Shown: positions 54,361 to 63,545 of the stretch, piece after piece
Layout: each line of letters begins with the position of its first letter
How positions within the stretch are numbered: the first letter of the stretch is position 1
Assembly (NCBI GenBank): GCA_003194525.1
Contig: NBIV01000211.1
Span: 1-64,000 of the forward strand
Length of the DNA stretch: 64,000 bases
Direction: 5' to 3'
From: Gracilariopsis chorda
Lineage: Eukaryota > Rhodophyta > Florideophyceae > Gracilariales > Gracilariaceae
Program-made: the position numbers and the translations under genes
Notes under the pieces: generated by a model
The model's database searches: none
Seen by the model: the letters and a program-made list of their open reading frames with translations, nothing else
What the model was told of the DNA's origin: nothing

Positions 54361-54568
54361 TCCGCTTGGCACTGCGATGAGCACAGCGCCACCAATCCAT
54401 TGCCAACCACCACGCCTTCTTCCCGGAACGCCTCCGTTCATCACTTGACACCCGCGCATCCGCCAGTGCTCCTGCTCTCGTTCTTCACCCTTCGACCTCC
54501 CTCCCGCTTCCCTTTCGCCTTTCTCCGTCCAACGCGTAGAGCCCGCCACCCCCCCCCCCATTCCAACC
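54361..54568 (+). promoter_or_regulatory. Likely 5' UTR and promoter-proximal region of squalene synthase
   Basis: The 150 bases before the ATG are strongly pyrimidine-rich (long CT runs, then a C tract at 54549-54559), like many algal and fungal 5' leaders. The context TTCCAACCATGGGC is a good eukaryotic start context. I cannot place the transcription start. Confidence 0.45.
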
Positions 54569-56029
54569 ATGGGCGTTCTCAAAGACGCTATGGCCGCCGG
54601 CTCGCTCTCCGAGTTGATCGCTCTCGTACGTTATAAACGGAAAGCTGCCGCCGCGAACGCCCTTATGACCGCCGCCCTCGACCACAATTGGAAATATGCT
54701 TATACAGCCCTTTGCGCCGTCTCCCGGTCCTTTGCACTCGTCATCATGGAGCTCAGCACCGAGATGCGCCACCCCGTGTGCATTTTCTATCTCGTTCTGC
54801 GTGCCCTCGATACCATCGAGGATGACACTTCCGCAGATCCCGACCTTCGGCAACAGCTGTGTTCAAACTTTTGGAAACAACTCGATGTCAATCCTGCCCT
54901 TCCCGACGCCCAACCGTGGTCCTCCTCACAGTTCGGTACCGGAGCCGAAAAGCATCTTTGCCAAAACTTTCCGTCCGTCTTGCGTTGCTACCATTCCCTA
55001 CACGTCAAGTATCAACGTATCATTCGCGATATAACCCGCCGCATGGGAAACGGAATGGCCGAACACATCCGAGACGTTGCGTGCGATTCCATCCGTGATT
55101 ATGACTTGTATTGTCACTACGTTGCCGGTTTGGTTGGTTATGGTCTTTCAGACATTTTTGCCCAGTCTGCACTTGAAGACAAGTCGTTTGCAGAGCGAAA
55201 AGATCTCAGCAACTCTATGGGCTTGTTCTTGCAAAAGACGAACATTGTGCGCGACTATCTCGAAGACATTAATGAAGGACGAACGTTTTGGCCCCAAGAG
55301 ATTTGGAGCAATTACGGTAACAGTCTTTCGGACTTTAAGGATCCCGCCAATCGAAAGTTTGCTCTTCCGTTGCTTAACCACATGGTCACAGATGCCTTGC
55401 GTCATGTTCCGCATTGTCTCGAGTATATGAGTCGTGTTCGCACCAACGACATCTTCAAATTTGTTGCCATTCCACAAGTGATGGCGATTGCCACCCTGGC
55501 CGAGTGCTACAATAATGGCAAAGTTTTCGAGGGTGTCGTCAAGATACGTCGCTCAAAGACTGCGCAACTGGTACTTCGTACCAAGAACATGGACTATGTG
55601 TACAAGGTTTTCTTCGACTACGCGCGCACCATCATGACTGCCGTTGAATCCCATGACCCCAACGCCGAAAAAACACGTCAGCTTCTAAACGAAGTAATGG
55701 ACATCTGTGTCCCCCATGTCCCCTCCACACCCGATCTGATCATTCCCAATGTACTCAGCATTATTCTGTTTTGCGTTCTGAGCAGCTATGTACTGAAACG
55801 ACGCCAAGAGCATTTCGATGGTGCCGTATTCACATGGCGATCTGCGGGGGGTATTATGGAACCGCGAGATATGCTTGCTGTTGCGGCATTGTTCTTGGTT
55901 TGTATATACATGTTTGGATTCTTTCTGCTGCCGTACATGCAAAAATTGCAGCGGGAAGAAGTTAGGAGAATGCAAACTTCTGCCCGTCTTGCGAGACGCC
56001 AAGAAAACATTGTTAGCTTGGAAGACTGA
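54569..56029 (+). CDS. Squalene synthase (farnesyl-diphosphate farnesyltransferase)
   Basis: 486 codons, no intron. The enzyme joins two farnesyl diphosphates head to head via presqualene diphosphate to make squalene, using NADPH and Mg2+, and is the first committed step of sterol synthesis at the ER. Visible motifs are 'SRSFALVIMEL' (about residues 52-62), the first Asp-rich motif DTIEDD (81-86), 'YCHYVAGLVGYGLS', and the second Asp-rich motif DYLED (229-233) within 'FLQKTNIVRDYLEDINEGRTFWP'. Two hydrophobic C-terminal segments (about 390-410 and 430-452) end in a basic tail; the last is the ER anchor. Length is slightly above the usual 410-460. The extra part is the C-terminal region with two membrane segments. 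It converges with HisA downstream. Confidence 0.97.
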   Translation: MGVLKDAMAAGSLSELIALVRYKRKAAAANALMTAALDHNWKYAYTALCAVSRSFALVIMELSTEMRHPVCIFYLVLRALDTIEDDTSADPDLRQQLCSNFWKQLDVNPALPDAQPWSSSQFGTGAEKHLCQNFPSVLRCYHSLHVKYQRIIRDITRRMGNGMAEHIRDVACDSIRDYDLYCHYVAGLVGYGLSDIFAQSALEDKSFAERKDLSNSMGLFLQKTNIVRDYLEDINEGRTFWPQEIWSNYGNSLSDFKDPANRKFALPLLNHMVTDALRHVPHCLEYMSRVRTNDIFKFVAIPQVMAIATLAECYNNGKVFEGVVKIRRSKTAQLVLRTKNMDYVYKVFFDYARTIMTAVESHDPNAEKTRQLLNEVMDICVPHVPSTPDLIIPNVLSIILFCVLSSYVLKRRQEHFDGAVFTWRSAGGIMEPRDMLAVAALFLVCIYMFGFFLLPYMQKLQREEVRRMQTSARLARRQENIVSLED

Positions 56030-56524
56030 GCAATGGCTTATATAGCAAGTACAGAGCATTGTTTCACCTCCCTCCTGGTCTTGGATTATCTGAACGTCAA
56101 TCGTCGTGCAGCTTTGAAACACTGCGGATCTTCTCTGACAAGTCATCACAATCATGCCAAGATTTGTACTCTGGTTTGTCTGGTCATTTTTGTTTCCACA
56201 AAGCTAATTTGTCTCGACAGTAGGGGCAGAACAGTTGCAGCATCGTACAAGGGTACTGAGATTTCAAGTTGGTTTCGTTCCGGTTCCACTAACTACGATG
56301 CTTCTTTACCCCAGACAACCAGCGTTATTTTCTCGTTTCGTTCCTTTTTGCGGACCGAAGGTTGCGTGGTACCTGTGCTGGGGACTAGGAGAGCTGTTAC
56401 ATTGGAGATTGTCTCATTCCGGATCTGCACGAAGCCGCCACGGGCTAGTTGTAGCATGTACCATTGCCATTTCTTTTCCGACGTTTTCCTATTGAAACGT
56501 ATCCCGTAAATAGTTTGTCACCAG
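56030..56524. other. Convergent intergenic region, squalene synthase / HisA
   Basis: It holds both 3' UTRs. An open frame at 56235-56495 (+), whose first in-frame ATG is well inside, gives a hydrophobic, Trp-rich peptide (LFSRFVPFCGPKVAWYLCWG). An in-frame stop separates it from an upstream ATG at 56154, and no splice pattern I tried rescues it. I do not call it a gene. Confidence 0.45.
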
Positions 56525-57406
56525 TTATCCACCTCGCTCCTGAATTCGTTGCCAACGCACTGCCTCATCGTACTTCAGTTGTCCTCCAAATATATCCAGA
56601 GCTGAGCCGATGGTTACGTCAACAAGTCCGCGTCCTTCTGACTTTGCCAGTTCTAAATCATGAAGAGTTCGAACACCTCCCGCATATGTTACTGGGACGG
56701 TTGCCCAAGATGACAGTTTTCGAACCAGTTCCAAATCGATACCACACTTCTTTCCCTCGACGTCAACTGCGTGAACCAAGATCTCATCACACATATCGCC
56801 AAGCCGCTCAAAATTTCTGGCATCCAGTTTGAAGTCCGTCCACTTTTGCCATCGATCTGTGCATACGTAATACTCATTATCTCGCATCCGACAGCTAACA
56901 TCTAAGACAAGGCGATGCCTACCAACTGCTCGGATCATCTCGTCTACCCTTTCCCATACAATTGTTCCCTCCCGAAACACGTAAGAAGTTACTATCACGT
57001 GACTCGCACCAGCGTTGAGAAATCGGCCTGCTGTAGAGGGCTGGATTCCTCCACCTACATGCATGCCTCCCGGAAAGGCTTCGAGGGCTTCACATGCTGC
57101 TTTTTCGTTTCCAGGACCTAGCATTATTACGTGACCACCAGGAAGTCGATCACTGCGATATAAGGATGCAAACTGGGCAGGAGATACATCTGTTTCGAAA
57201 TTAGTTTGAGGCCGTCCGTCATCTGTTAGTGTACTTCCGACAATCTGCTTGACGCGGCCTTGGTGAATGTCGATGCATGGGCGAAAGCGCATTATCCGCA
57301 TGTGGAAACCCCGTCTTGGTTTCGACGATGTACAGCATCCCTGATAAGATCTCATTCTTACACGGGGCGAAAGAGATGGACTTGCAAAAGCCGACAAAGT
57401 TCCCAT
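56525..57406 (-). CDS. ProFAR isomerase HisA / HISN3 (eukaryotic type)
   Basis: The 293-codon frame encodes the (beta/alpha)8-barrel enzyme that converts ProFAR to PRFAR, step four of histidine synthesis (EC 5.3.1.16). Marks are 'CIDIHQGRVKQIVGS' with the first catalytic Asp, 'GGMHVGGGIQPS', 'LVLDVSCRMRDNEYYV', 'TDRWQKWTDF', 'ILVHAVDVEGKKCGID' with the second, and 'PVTYAGGVRTLHDLELAK', a phosphate-binding loop. These wordings follow the plant/fungal single-domain type rather than bacterial HisA. The core begins at Met36 or Met39 (ATG at 57301). The first 35 residues, rich in Ser/Arg/Pro with no acidic residue, look like a plastid transit peptide, so I keep the longer start. No intron. Confidence 0.93.
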   Translation of the reverse strand: MGTLSAFASPSLSPRVRMRSYQGCCTSSKPRRGFHMRIMRFRPCIDIHQGRVKQIVGSTLTDDGRPQTNFETDVSPAQFASLYRSDRLPGGHVIMLGPGNEKAACEALEAFPGGMHVGGGIQPSTAGRFLNAGASHVIVTSYVFREGTIVWERVDEMIRAVGRHRLVLDVSCRMRDNEYYVCTDRWQKWTDFKLDARNFERLGDMCDEILVHAVDVEGKKCGIDLELVRKLSSWATVPVTYAGGVRTLHDLELAKSEGRGLVDVTIGSALDIFGGQLKYDEAVRWQRIQERGG

Positions 57407-58169
57407 GTCTTTGGCGGAAAGTGATAGCAGCTGACCCAGAACACAGATTCTTTACACTTTTCTGGAAGACTTTAGGCACCTTTTCTCATACGCCATGAAC
57501 TGAGAGAGTTAGTACATTGGCGACTTGAGCGAGAAGGTCGTGAACGAGACACATCTGCAAGAGCGAACCCAACCGAACAACTTCTCAGTAGCCAGGTCGC
57601 TTGGATTGGAGATTGAGAGGAAAGGCGTCCTTCATTGAAACCCCCGTAATCACTACCGTTTACCGTGACAGCGGCAATTCTTACAGCTTACGGGCCGGAA
57701 AACAAGGGATTGCATAATCCTAAAATACATCGCCAATACAGTACTGCTGTTACCGGCGCCCATAAATGTGAGACAAATCGACGAACGAGTGTATATCTAT
57801 GGCAATTCTGAACCAAAATTTCTGAAAAATTACACGTGTCTGCCAGATGGTTTTTGTTGTGAGTTTCTATCAAAAAGTTCATTTAGTGACATTTTATTGG
57901 CTCTTTAGCAATAGTAAGCTATTTCCTTCATTACAGAACAGTTTTGTTTCTGTCACAGTTGTCTTGGTTCCTGACTGGTCCATAATATCTTGCCAATAAC
58001 CCCGAAACCAGCCCACTCTTCGACCCAATGAATTCTTAACCAGTAGTCAAAACCAAGAGCTTTTTGGCAATATAACTCTTGTTGGAAGTCATTCTCTCGT
58101 TGCTAAAGCTTGCGGCAAGCCCAAGTGGAGCGTTCAATGTGATATCCTGATAGTTCACAGTTGCCCACA
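57407..58169. other. Divergent intergenic region, HisA / LSM3
   Basis: 763 bases lie between two divergent starts and should contain both promoters. No gene or repeat is visible. An AT-rich part (57.78-57.96 kb) lies in the middle. Confidence 0.5.
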
Positions 58170-58536
58170 ATGACAGCGCAAACCGTCGAGCAGCCCCTCG
58201 ATCTCGTCCGTCTTTCTCTAGACGAAACAATCCGAGTGAAAATGCGAGGTGACCGGGAACTGCGAGGAAAGCTACATGTACGTTACTCATCTCACGCCAG
58301 TTCAGCCTTCGTCATCCTTCCTAACATGGGAGACCTTATGCGTTTCATCGCTTTCACAGGCATTTGACCAACACCTCAATATGATTCTCGGGGATGTAGA
58401 AGAGACGATCACAACTACGGACGTAGATCCAGAGACATTTGAAGAGCTCTTGAAGACGTCCAAACGTCACATTCCTATGCTATTCGTTCGCGGAGATTGT
58501 GTGATCCTTATTTCGCCGCCCTTGCGAACGTCCTGA
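58170..58536 (+). CDS. LSM3: LSm3, Sm-like RNA-binding ring subunit (one intron)
   Basis: Exon 1 is 58170-58277 (36 codons) and exon 2 is 58360-58536, giving 94 residues. The 82-nt intron 58278-58359 runs GTACGT...TTTCACAG, and splicing restores '[20 protein letters not shown]', the heart of the Sm1 motif. The Sm2 motif is '[17 protein letters not shown]'. LSm3 sits in the LSm2-8 ring that binds the U-tail of U6 snRNA in the nucleus and in the LSm1-7 ring that promotes mRNA decapping in the cytoplasm. The length matches the family (about 90-102). The ATG at 58170 gives the usual short N-terminus before '[13 protein letters not shown]'. Its stop lies 48 bases from the stop of the opposing zinc-finger gene. 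Confidence 0.95.
58278..58359 (+). other. Spliceosomal intron in LSM3
   Basis: 82 nt with GTACGT at the 5' end and a CTTTCACAG 3' end, phase 0. The position lies within the first Sm motif. Retaining it would give a 65-codon readthrough from the ATG before a stop. Confidence 0.9.
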
Positions 58537-58584
58537 CAAGGATTGTTGATTTTCCATTCCTGGCTATTATTGAGATCTTGTTCC

Positions 58585-60018
58585 CTATTTCACTTGCTGA
58601 ACAACTCTCCTCGCTATCCGAAGCTCTTCACGTCTTCCTTGCTCTATTTCCACAAATGAATCAACTCTTCTGGACGCATCACCAAACTTTGAACTCGGCT
58701 GACACAACGACCACGCCACCAAGTATCCAACTTTTCTCATACGCCGCTTGATAATCTTTCTACTGTTCTTGTCTACAACCTCGTTCAAACTAGCCTGCAA
58801 CAGTGATTGTCCATAGAACAAACATCTGGACACCCAATCGCAACTCCCCCCGAGCACTAGCGCAACATCCTGCAAAATTGAAAAGGCCAGATGATTATCA
58901 TCCGTTTCAGATATTGCTTGCACGCATGCCCAACAAGCCTGGTTCTCGGTCTTGTAGCGCGCATCGGAAGACAATACGGATGAATAATTCCACATTGTTC
59001 TTGCGGCATGAGAAGCATCTGAAAGACAATCGCCGTCGTGCAGTCGAAGTGTGAGACAGATAGAAGCAAGAACATCTATTACAGAGTTGATGACATAGGG
59101 AGAAGCGTTGAACTGCGGAATTTCAGGAGTAACCAGCAGATCAGACTTCTTTGGAAGAGGTGGTAGCGCAGCGGGCTCCGGGTATTGTTCATCCGCACAT
59201 TCCGTATTTAGTGTAACTTGCTCCTCGATGCGGTGTCCCACGCACCACCAAGGGGTCCAGGGCTTGAGTGTTTCATGTAAATTGTGTTGTTTCATCTTTT
59301 CATGGAACTCGTCTACAATATGAGATGGGAGTCTAGACAGAATTTCGTCATACGATACTTCTCTTTCTTCCATATCTTCCACGAGCTCCTCCAAGACAGT
59401 TACCGTGTCTTCAGGCCGGGTCTCGAACGTGTTTTCCTTTCGTCTGTCGCCCTGCTTTTCAGTTTTTTGCAGGCTTCCACGTATGGCGAAGCCAGTTTTT
59501 GCGGCAGAATCGTCCAATGTATGCGTCCTTTGAGGCTTGTTCGGGGCATCCGGATCCTCCCCCTTCCCACGCTCTCTGTTGGGTGGAGATTCTGAACCAC
59601 ATGCTCGCTCCATAGCAGAGTGAAGAACAGTAAAAAGAGCATCTCTTCCTGCTTCGTCTAGAGAGTCTATAAGTTCCTCAAGCACATGTGGTTCATTGGA
59701 ATTATTTTCATCCTCTGCTGATGGTTCTTCGCTCTGCCCTGTATCTGACGATTCAAAAGCATGGAGATCCGTCGTATCGAGAGCCTCCCATTCTGGAGCA
59801 TTTCGCAAGTTATTCAACAACTTGTTAAAGCGAGTACGCTGATGCTCTGTCGGTTTTACACCCACTAAGGGACGGTTCGCTTCGTGAGCAAAGGCGTTCA
59901 CACATGTTTCGGAATGGGCACGATAGCATTTCACGGAGCAGTAATACGCCTCACAACGAGGACATCTATACGGTGCTTCCTTTTTGCAATCACCAAGTAT
60001 GCAAGAGGCGTCGGCCAT
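58585..60018 (-). CDS. HIT-type zinc-finger protein, ZNHIT2-like
   Basis: 477 codons without intron. The N-terminus is a HIT zinc finger with ligands C6, C11, C19, C22, C27, C31, H35 and C39. This is followed by 'TEHQRTRFNKLLNNLRNAPEW', typical after the finger. A long acidic, Ser-rich region (about 85-210) leads to 'SYDEILSRLPSHIVDEFHEK', then 'PWTPWWC', and a helical C-terminal half with 'VINSVIDVLASICLTLRLHDG'. The P-W-x-P-W-W segment and this layout match ZNHIT2, which links the R2TP chaperone to assembly of U5 snRNP and other complexes. The first Cys pair has four residues between instead of the usual two. Convergent with LSM3, divergent from the aldose epimerase. Confidence 0.8.
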   Translation of the reverse strand: MADASCILGDCKKEAPYRCPRCEAYYCSVKCYRAHSETCVNAFAHEANRPLVGVKPTEHQRTRFNKLLNNLRNAPEWEALDTTDLHAFESSDTGQSEEPSAEDENNSNEPHVLEELIDSLDEAGRDALFTVLHSAMERACGSESPPNRERGKGEDPDAPNKPQRTHTLDDSAAKTGFAIRGSLQKTEKQGDRRKENTFETRPEDTVTVLEELVEDMEEREVSYDEILSRLPSHIVDEFHEKMKQHNLHETLKPWTPWWCVGHRIEEQVTLNTECADEQYPEPAALPPLPKKSDLLVTPEIPQFNASPYVINSVIDVLASICLTLRLHDGDCLSDASHAARTMWNYSSVLSSDARYKTENQACWACVQAISETDDNHLAFSILQDVALVLGGSCDWVSRCLFYGQSLLQASLNEVVDKNSRKIIKRRMRKVGYLVAWSLCQPSSKFGDASRRVDSFVEIEQGRREELRIARRVVQQVK

Positions 60019-60867
60019 GACATGACAAGGCTCGAGTTCTCCGGAAGTGAGGAAATCTTAATTCACGACCGTTCCCTTTGACAGGCAGGTGAAGTAAGGA
60101 TTATGAGGTTTGAGCTATAATAATGGTTGGGGGTTGAATCCTTTTCCTATGGCAAAATGATGAAATGTCAAAACATTTGTAGTGCATAGAAATGAAAAAC
60201 CAACGTTTTGTGCGACATCGCTGACGAGTGCTTTGGCATTACAGATACCGTTCCACAGGCTTTCGCGAGGCCGCGAAGTTGCGGGGGCAGAACTTCTAAG
60301 CAAATACTGTTGGAAAAAGGTGAAGCTAAGCTATTCAACGTCACGAGAGGACTTGGACTTCGACCAGCGCAGAACCAGCGAGCTCCAGAACGAGACGTTG
60401 TAGCAATGACAAGCTCTTAATTATGTCCGTCGGCTGTGATTCAGGTTGTGAGTGTACAGCAGTATCTTATTCTGTTTGCCAACCCAATAAGTTATCTAGA
60501 GAACGTTTCCTCCGCTCAGAGCAACCGAATCACTTCACGTGATCAAGAAGCAAACTTGCTTCACAAGTCCCAATGGCAAGGCGAGCGAACATCGCCTCCG
60601 TCATCAAAACCAGATATTTTGTCGTGGGTGATCAAGCGGAGGGTGACGTTAAATCAATTAATCCTTATTACAAGGGTAGTACTCGATCTGTGTATCCATA
60701 GTGCACGACGCTCTGACACTGCCAACTGCCTTCGATGGCACAATAAACAAAAGTACGGCCACTTTCTTGCCCCTCACTGGCTCGTAGAAAATGGAACGAT
60801 GCGGTAAGCATCGAAAGTACAAGATCATGCCCTTCAAGACGACTTGCCGCGCATACCCTAAAGCGAT
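60019..60867. other. Divergent intergenic region, ZNHIT2-like / aldose 1-epimerase
   Basis: 849 bases with no recognised gene; a 123-codon frame at 60436-60807 opens at GTG and resembles nothing known. A CTCCGGAAGTGAGG stretch lies about 20-35 bases before the zinc-finger start codon and could be a promoter element. No TATA box is obvious on either side. Confidence 0.45.
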
Positions 60868-62320
60868 ATGCTTTCGCGCATAAATACCGCATATTCTAGC
60901 CTCGCAAGCCCCGACAGCGATCCCCGTCCTCCAGATCTGTTCGCAGCTTCTCCACCGAAATTCACAGCCGGAGCAACAAACATGGGCCGCAACAAATCAC
61001 ACTTCCGTACTAAGCACATCGAAGGTAGCACCGCACTAGGAGACTATGTGACCACAGTGCACCTCAAGTCCGAAGCCGGTGCCGAAGCATCCGTCCTAAC
61101 CCTAGGGGCGCGAGTGTTGGATTTCCGCTTCTCACACGGCCCGAATCGCTTGTTGAGCTTCGACACACTCTCCGCCATAGAAGCCGATCCCGCCTGTGTG
61201 TGCGTTGCAATCGGTCGCGTTGCGAATCGCACGCGCGCGGGAAAACTCACTCGCTATCCGGAAATCGATGCGGCGGCTCATTTGCAGCTCAACGATGGTC
61301 CAAACCACATCCATGGCGGTGTTAACAACTTTAGTAAATGCCCGTTCACGATTCGAGAACAGACGGAGAACTCGGTTGAACTGTTCTTGTATTCGCCTGA
61401 TGGGGGTCAGGGTTATCCCAGTAGCATGGAGTTTATCGTTCGTTATGAACTCACTGGTGATGCACAACTTGACGTCACTTTCATCACGAAGAACGTGGGC
61501 TCGCAATCAACGGTGTCCAACATCACGGTACGTTACGAGTCATTTTTCAGTCATGCATATGAGTATCAGCATTCATTCATACAATGCATGTGCAAAGTCA
61601 CACGACGTTCTCTCCCCTCCCCCCACCCCCTGCCCCAAAAGAAAGGAAACAATAGCTAACCTTGAAGCTGTCTGTGTACACGATGTTGCCACCACTCATG
61701 ATGCATGATATGTACGCACCATTTAACAAATGCAATGATGTTCACCGCTTGGGTATGTGCGGTTTGGCCACGTCACCAATGTGTTTCTCACGATACAGTT
61801 GCACCCGTACTTTGATCTGAGCGGAGAAGGTGGGAAAGTGAAAGATTCAGCGCTGAGCTACAAAATGCACGCGCCAAACTGCAGCAGGTACCTGGAGCTA
61901 GACGGCGAAAACATTCCGACCGGAACAATAGCGTCCGTAAAAGGCACGCGCTTCGACTTTACAGAAGAGCGTACAATCGACGACGGAGCCAGTCCGTTTA
62001 GCGGGTATGACAACTTCTTCGTGGCCAGTACTACTACGCCTCCGGAGGAGGTGATATCGTCGCTGGCAACGTTCAAGTACGAGCGCGGGGAATCGCACGG
62101 GGTGCAGTTGGAAGTGTTAAGCAATCAACCAGGATTCCAAATGTACACGGCCAACGGGTATGACGGCAGGGAAGAAGGAGGGTTTGAACAGTACGGAAGT
62201 GTGGCGATTGAACCGAGTCTTCTGATTGACGGCGGCAACCAGGAAAGTTTCCCCACGATTGAACTGGCGCAGGATGAATCGAGGATGCAGCGAATTGTGT
62301 ACAAGTTGAGCGAGTGGTAA
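60868..62320 (+). CDS. Aldose 1-epimerase (galactose mutarotase), one intron
   Basis: Exon 1 is 60868-61527 (220 codons) and exon 2 is 61799-62320 (173 codons plus stop), total 393 residues. The 271-nt intron 61528-61798 (GTACGT...GATACAG) is phase 0 and joins 'STVSNIT' to 'LHPYFDLSG'. The enzyme interconverts alpha and beta anomers of glucose and galactose (EC 5.1.3.3) and feeds the Leloir pathway. Landmarks are 'AIGRVANRTRAGKL', 'LNDGPNHIHGGVNNFSK' with a His pair, 'LHPYFDLSG' with the catalytic His (usually NHSYFNL), and 'GSVAIEPSLLID' with the likely catalytic Glu. A second in-frame ATG at 60982 would give a 355-residue protein. The first 38 residues lack family similarity and could be a targeting sequence. 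Confidence 0.93.
61528..61798 (+). other. Spliceosomal intron in the aldose 1-epimerase gene
   Basis: 271 nt, GTACGT at the start and CACGATACAG at the end, phase 0. It contains stops in the reading frame. It shares the GTACGT donor with the LSM3 intron. Confidence 0.9.
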
Positions 62321-62537
62321 TTTGGGGGGGTAGGAAATGAATATTGTGACATGACGGTAAGACTATACACATGAGCAAGACGTAAAAGTAGGCGATACAA
62401 CAGAAGCAGATTGTATTTTTTTTTTTTTTCTGCTAGCTTTTGGATGGAGGTGACGAGGGTGGGGGGCGGTATGTTTGATGCACGAGGGGGTGTGGAAAGG
62501 CGCAGGTGTTTGCGTGTGGGTATGGTGGCTTTGTGCG
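62321..62537. terminator. Convergent 3' ends with a poly(T) run
   Basis: 217 bases separate the two stops. A run of about 16 T (62412-62429) on the plus strand and GT/GA-rich sequence around it would lie in the 3' regions of both genes. It is probably the shared 3' end zone; no AATAAA is evident. Confidence 0.4.
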
Positions 62538-63545
62538 CTATGAAGGGTGTGATGAGACAAAACGGTGTGGGTCATCTTTGCGAGCATCGTGTTGCTGTGG
62601 TTGTGGTTGTGGGGCAGAGGTGACAAAGACGGTATTAATAAGCTTTCCATAATGGCGAGAGGTATGAGAGAAAGAGCGCAAAGACGGATTTGAAGAGCGT
62701 GCAACGTAAAGGTGATCAACGGAGACGTGCGAAAAAAATGGACGCGAAGATCGATGTTGAGGATGATGTTTGGTGATTACAGACGGTGCATGTGGGGAAA
62801 GTGGGGCTACCTTGGGACTGATGTCATCCGGAAGCGGCTTCAAACAGCGGTGTTCAAGAAATGGAGGTAGTAGGGGAGGGTCTGTTGACAGGGATGAATT
62901 GAGGGTAGATTGATCGTAGGATGAGGTGGGAGATGATGGAGGATGCTCTGTGAGAGGTGTGGATACATCGAACTGAGGATCGACGGGAAGTATGGTTATC
63001 AAGTTGTTGTTGTTTCCGTGAGCGTCGGTTGTTGTGGGCAGGTTGGGGGCGCATTGCCAGGTGTTGTCGACAAAGTACTTGAACTGAAATTGACCGCAGG
63101 GAATGTAGACGAGTGCCATGTGATGTTGGCCGTTCTTACTCATGGGGGTTTTGAGCTTCCAGTCATCCCAGGCGCCCGCGACGAAGACGTGTCTGCCGCC
63201 AAAGCTCCAGTGAAACATGGTTGGCACGAGGTCGTCATCGCGGGGCTCCTCCTCTGGTTGAGCGTCGGTGGCGGCGGCGGGGTGCAGCGAGGAAGGATGC
63301 GGAACGACGTGGTCTGCGTTGCTGCCGCATGTGTGGAGGGAAGAGGATAGCAGCGCTGACGAATGCGCTGAACACGGCGCTGAGGAGGAGTGGCAGGAGC
63401 GAGTACAGGCGGAACAAACGGCGTGCAACGGTGCGTCGGTGGTGGTAGTGGCGGCGGCGGCGGCGGCGGCGGAGGCGGAGGCGGTTGGATTGGGGGGTGA
63501 GTCGAGGGCTAGAGGAGCGTAATGGCGGCTGGTGGTGGCGCCCAT
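62538..63545 (-). CDS. AMPK/SNF1 kinase beta subunit (CBM48 plus ASC domain)
   Basis: I choose the ATG at 63545, giving 335 residues that begin MGATTSRHY, an N-myristoylation-type start (Gly2, Ser6) as in AMPK beta. The frame stays open to 63980, but that GC-rich extension has no conservation. An Ala/Ser/Thr-rich region leads to a CBM48 glycogen-binding module ('PTMFHWSFGGRHVFVAGAWD', 'DWKLKTPM', 'GQFQFKYFVDNTWQCAP', 'NNLITI'). The C-terminal ASC domain follows: 'PPLLPPFLEHRCLK', 'HVSVDHLYV', 'HTSRHYGKLINTVFVTSA'. The beta subunit bridges the catalytic alpha and AMP-sensing gamma subunits and can bind glycogen or starch. The ASC region is interrupted by a His/Ser/Pro-rich insert compared with animal proteins. 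A short Gln/His/Asp tail follows. Confidence 0.92.
   Translation of the reverse strand: MGATTSRHYAPLALDSPPNPTASASAAAAAAATTTTDAPLHAVCSACTRSCHSSSAPCSAHSSALLSSSLHTCGSNADHVVPHPSSLHPAAATDAQPEEEPRDDDLVPTMFHWSFGGRHVFVAGAWDDWKLKTPMSKNGQHHMALVYIPCGQFQFKYFVDNTWQCAPNLPTTTDAHGNNNNLITILPVDPQFDVSTPLTEHPPSSPTSSYDQSTLNSSLSTDPPLLPPFLEHRCLKPLPDDISPKVAPLSPHAPSVITKHHPQHRSSRPFFSHVSVDHLYVARSSNPSLRSFSHTSRHYGKLINTVFVTSAPQPQPQQHDARKDDPHRFVSSHPS

Noticed and set aside
56033-56509. Small membrane protein gene between squalene synthase and HisA
   Set aside because: Overlapping frames, an in-frame stop after the only good ATG, and no splice solution that keeps the hydrophobic frame.
60436-60807. 123-codon frame in the divergent intergenic region
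   Set aside because: Starts at GTG, no family resemblance, and lies where promoters are expected.
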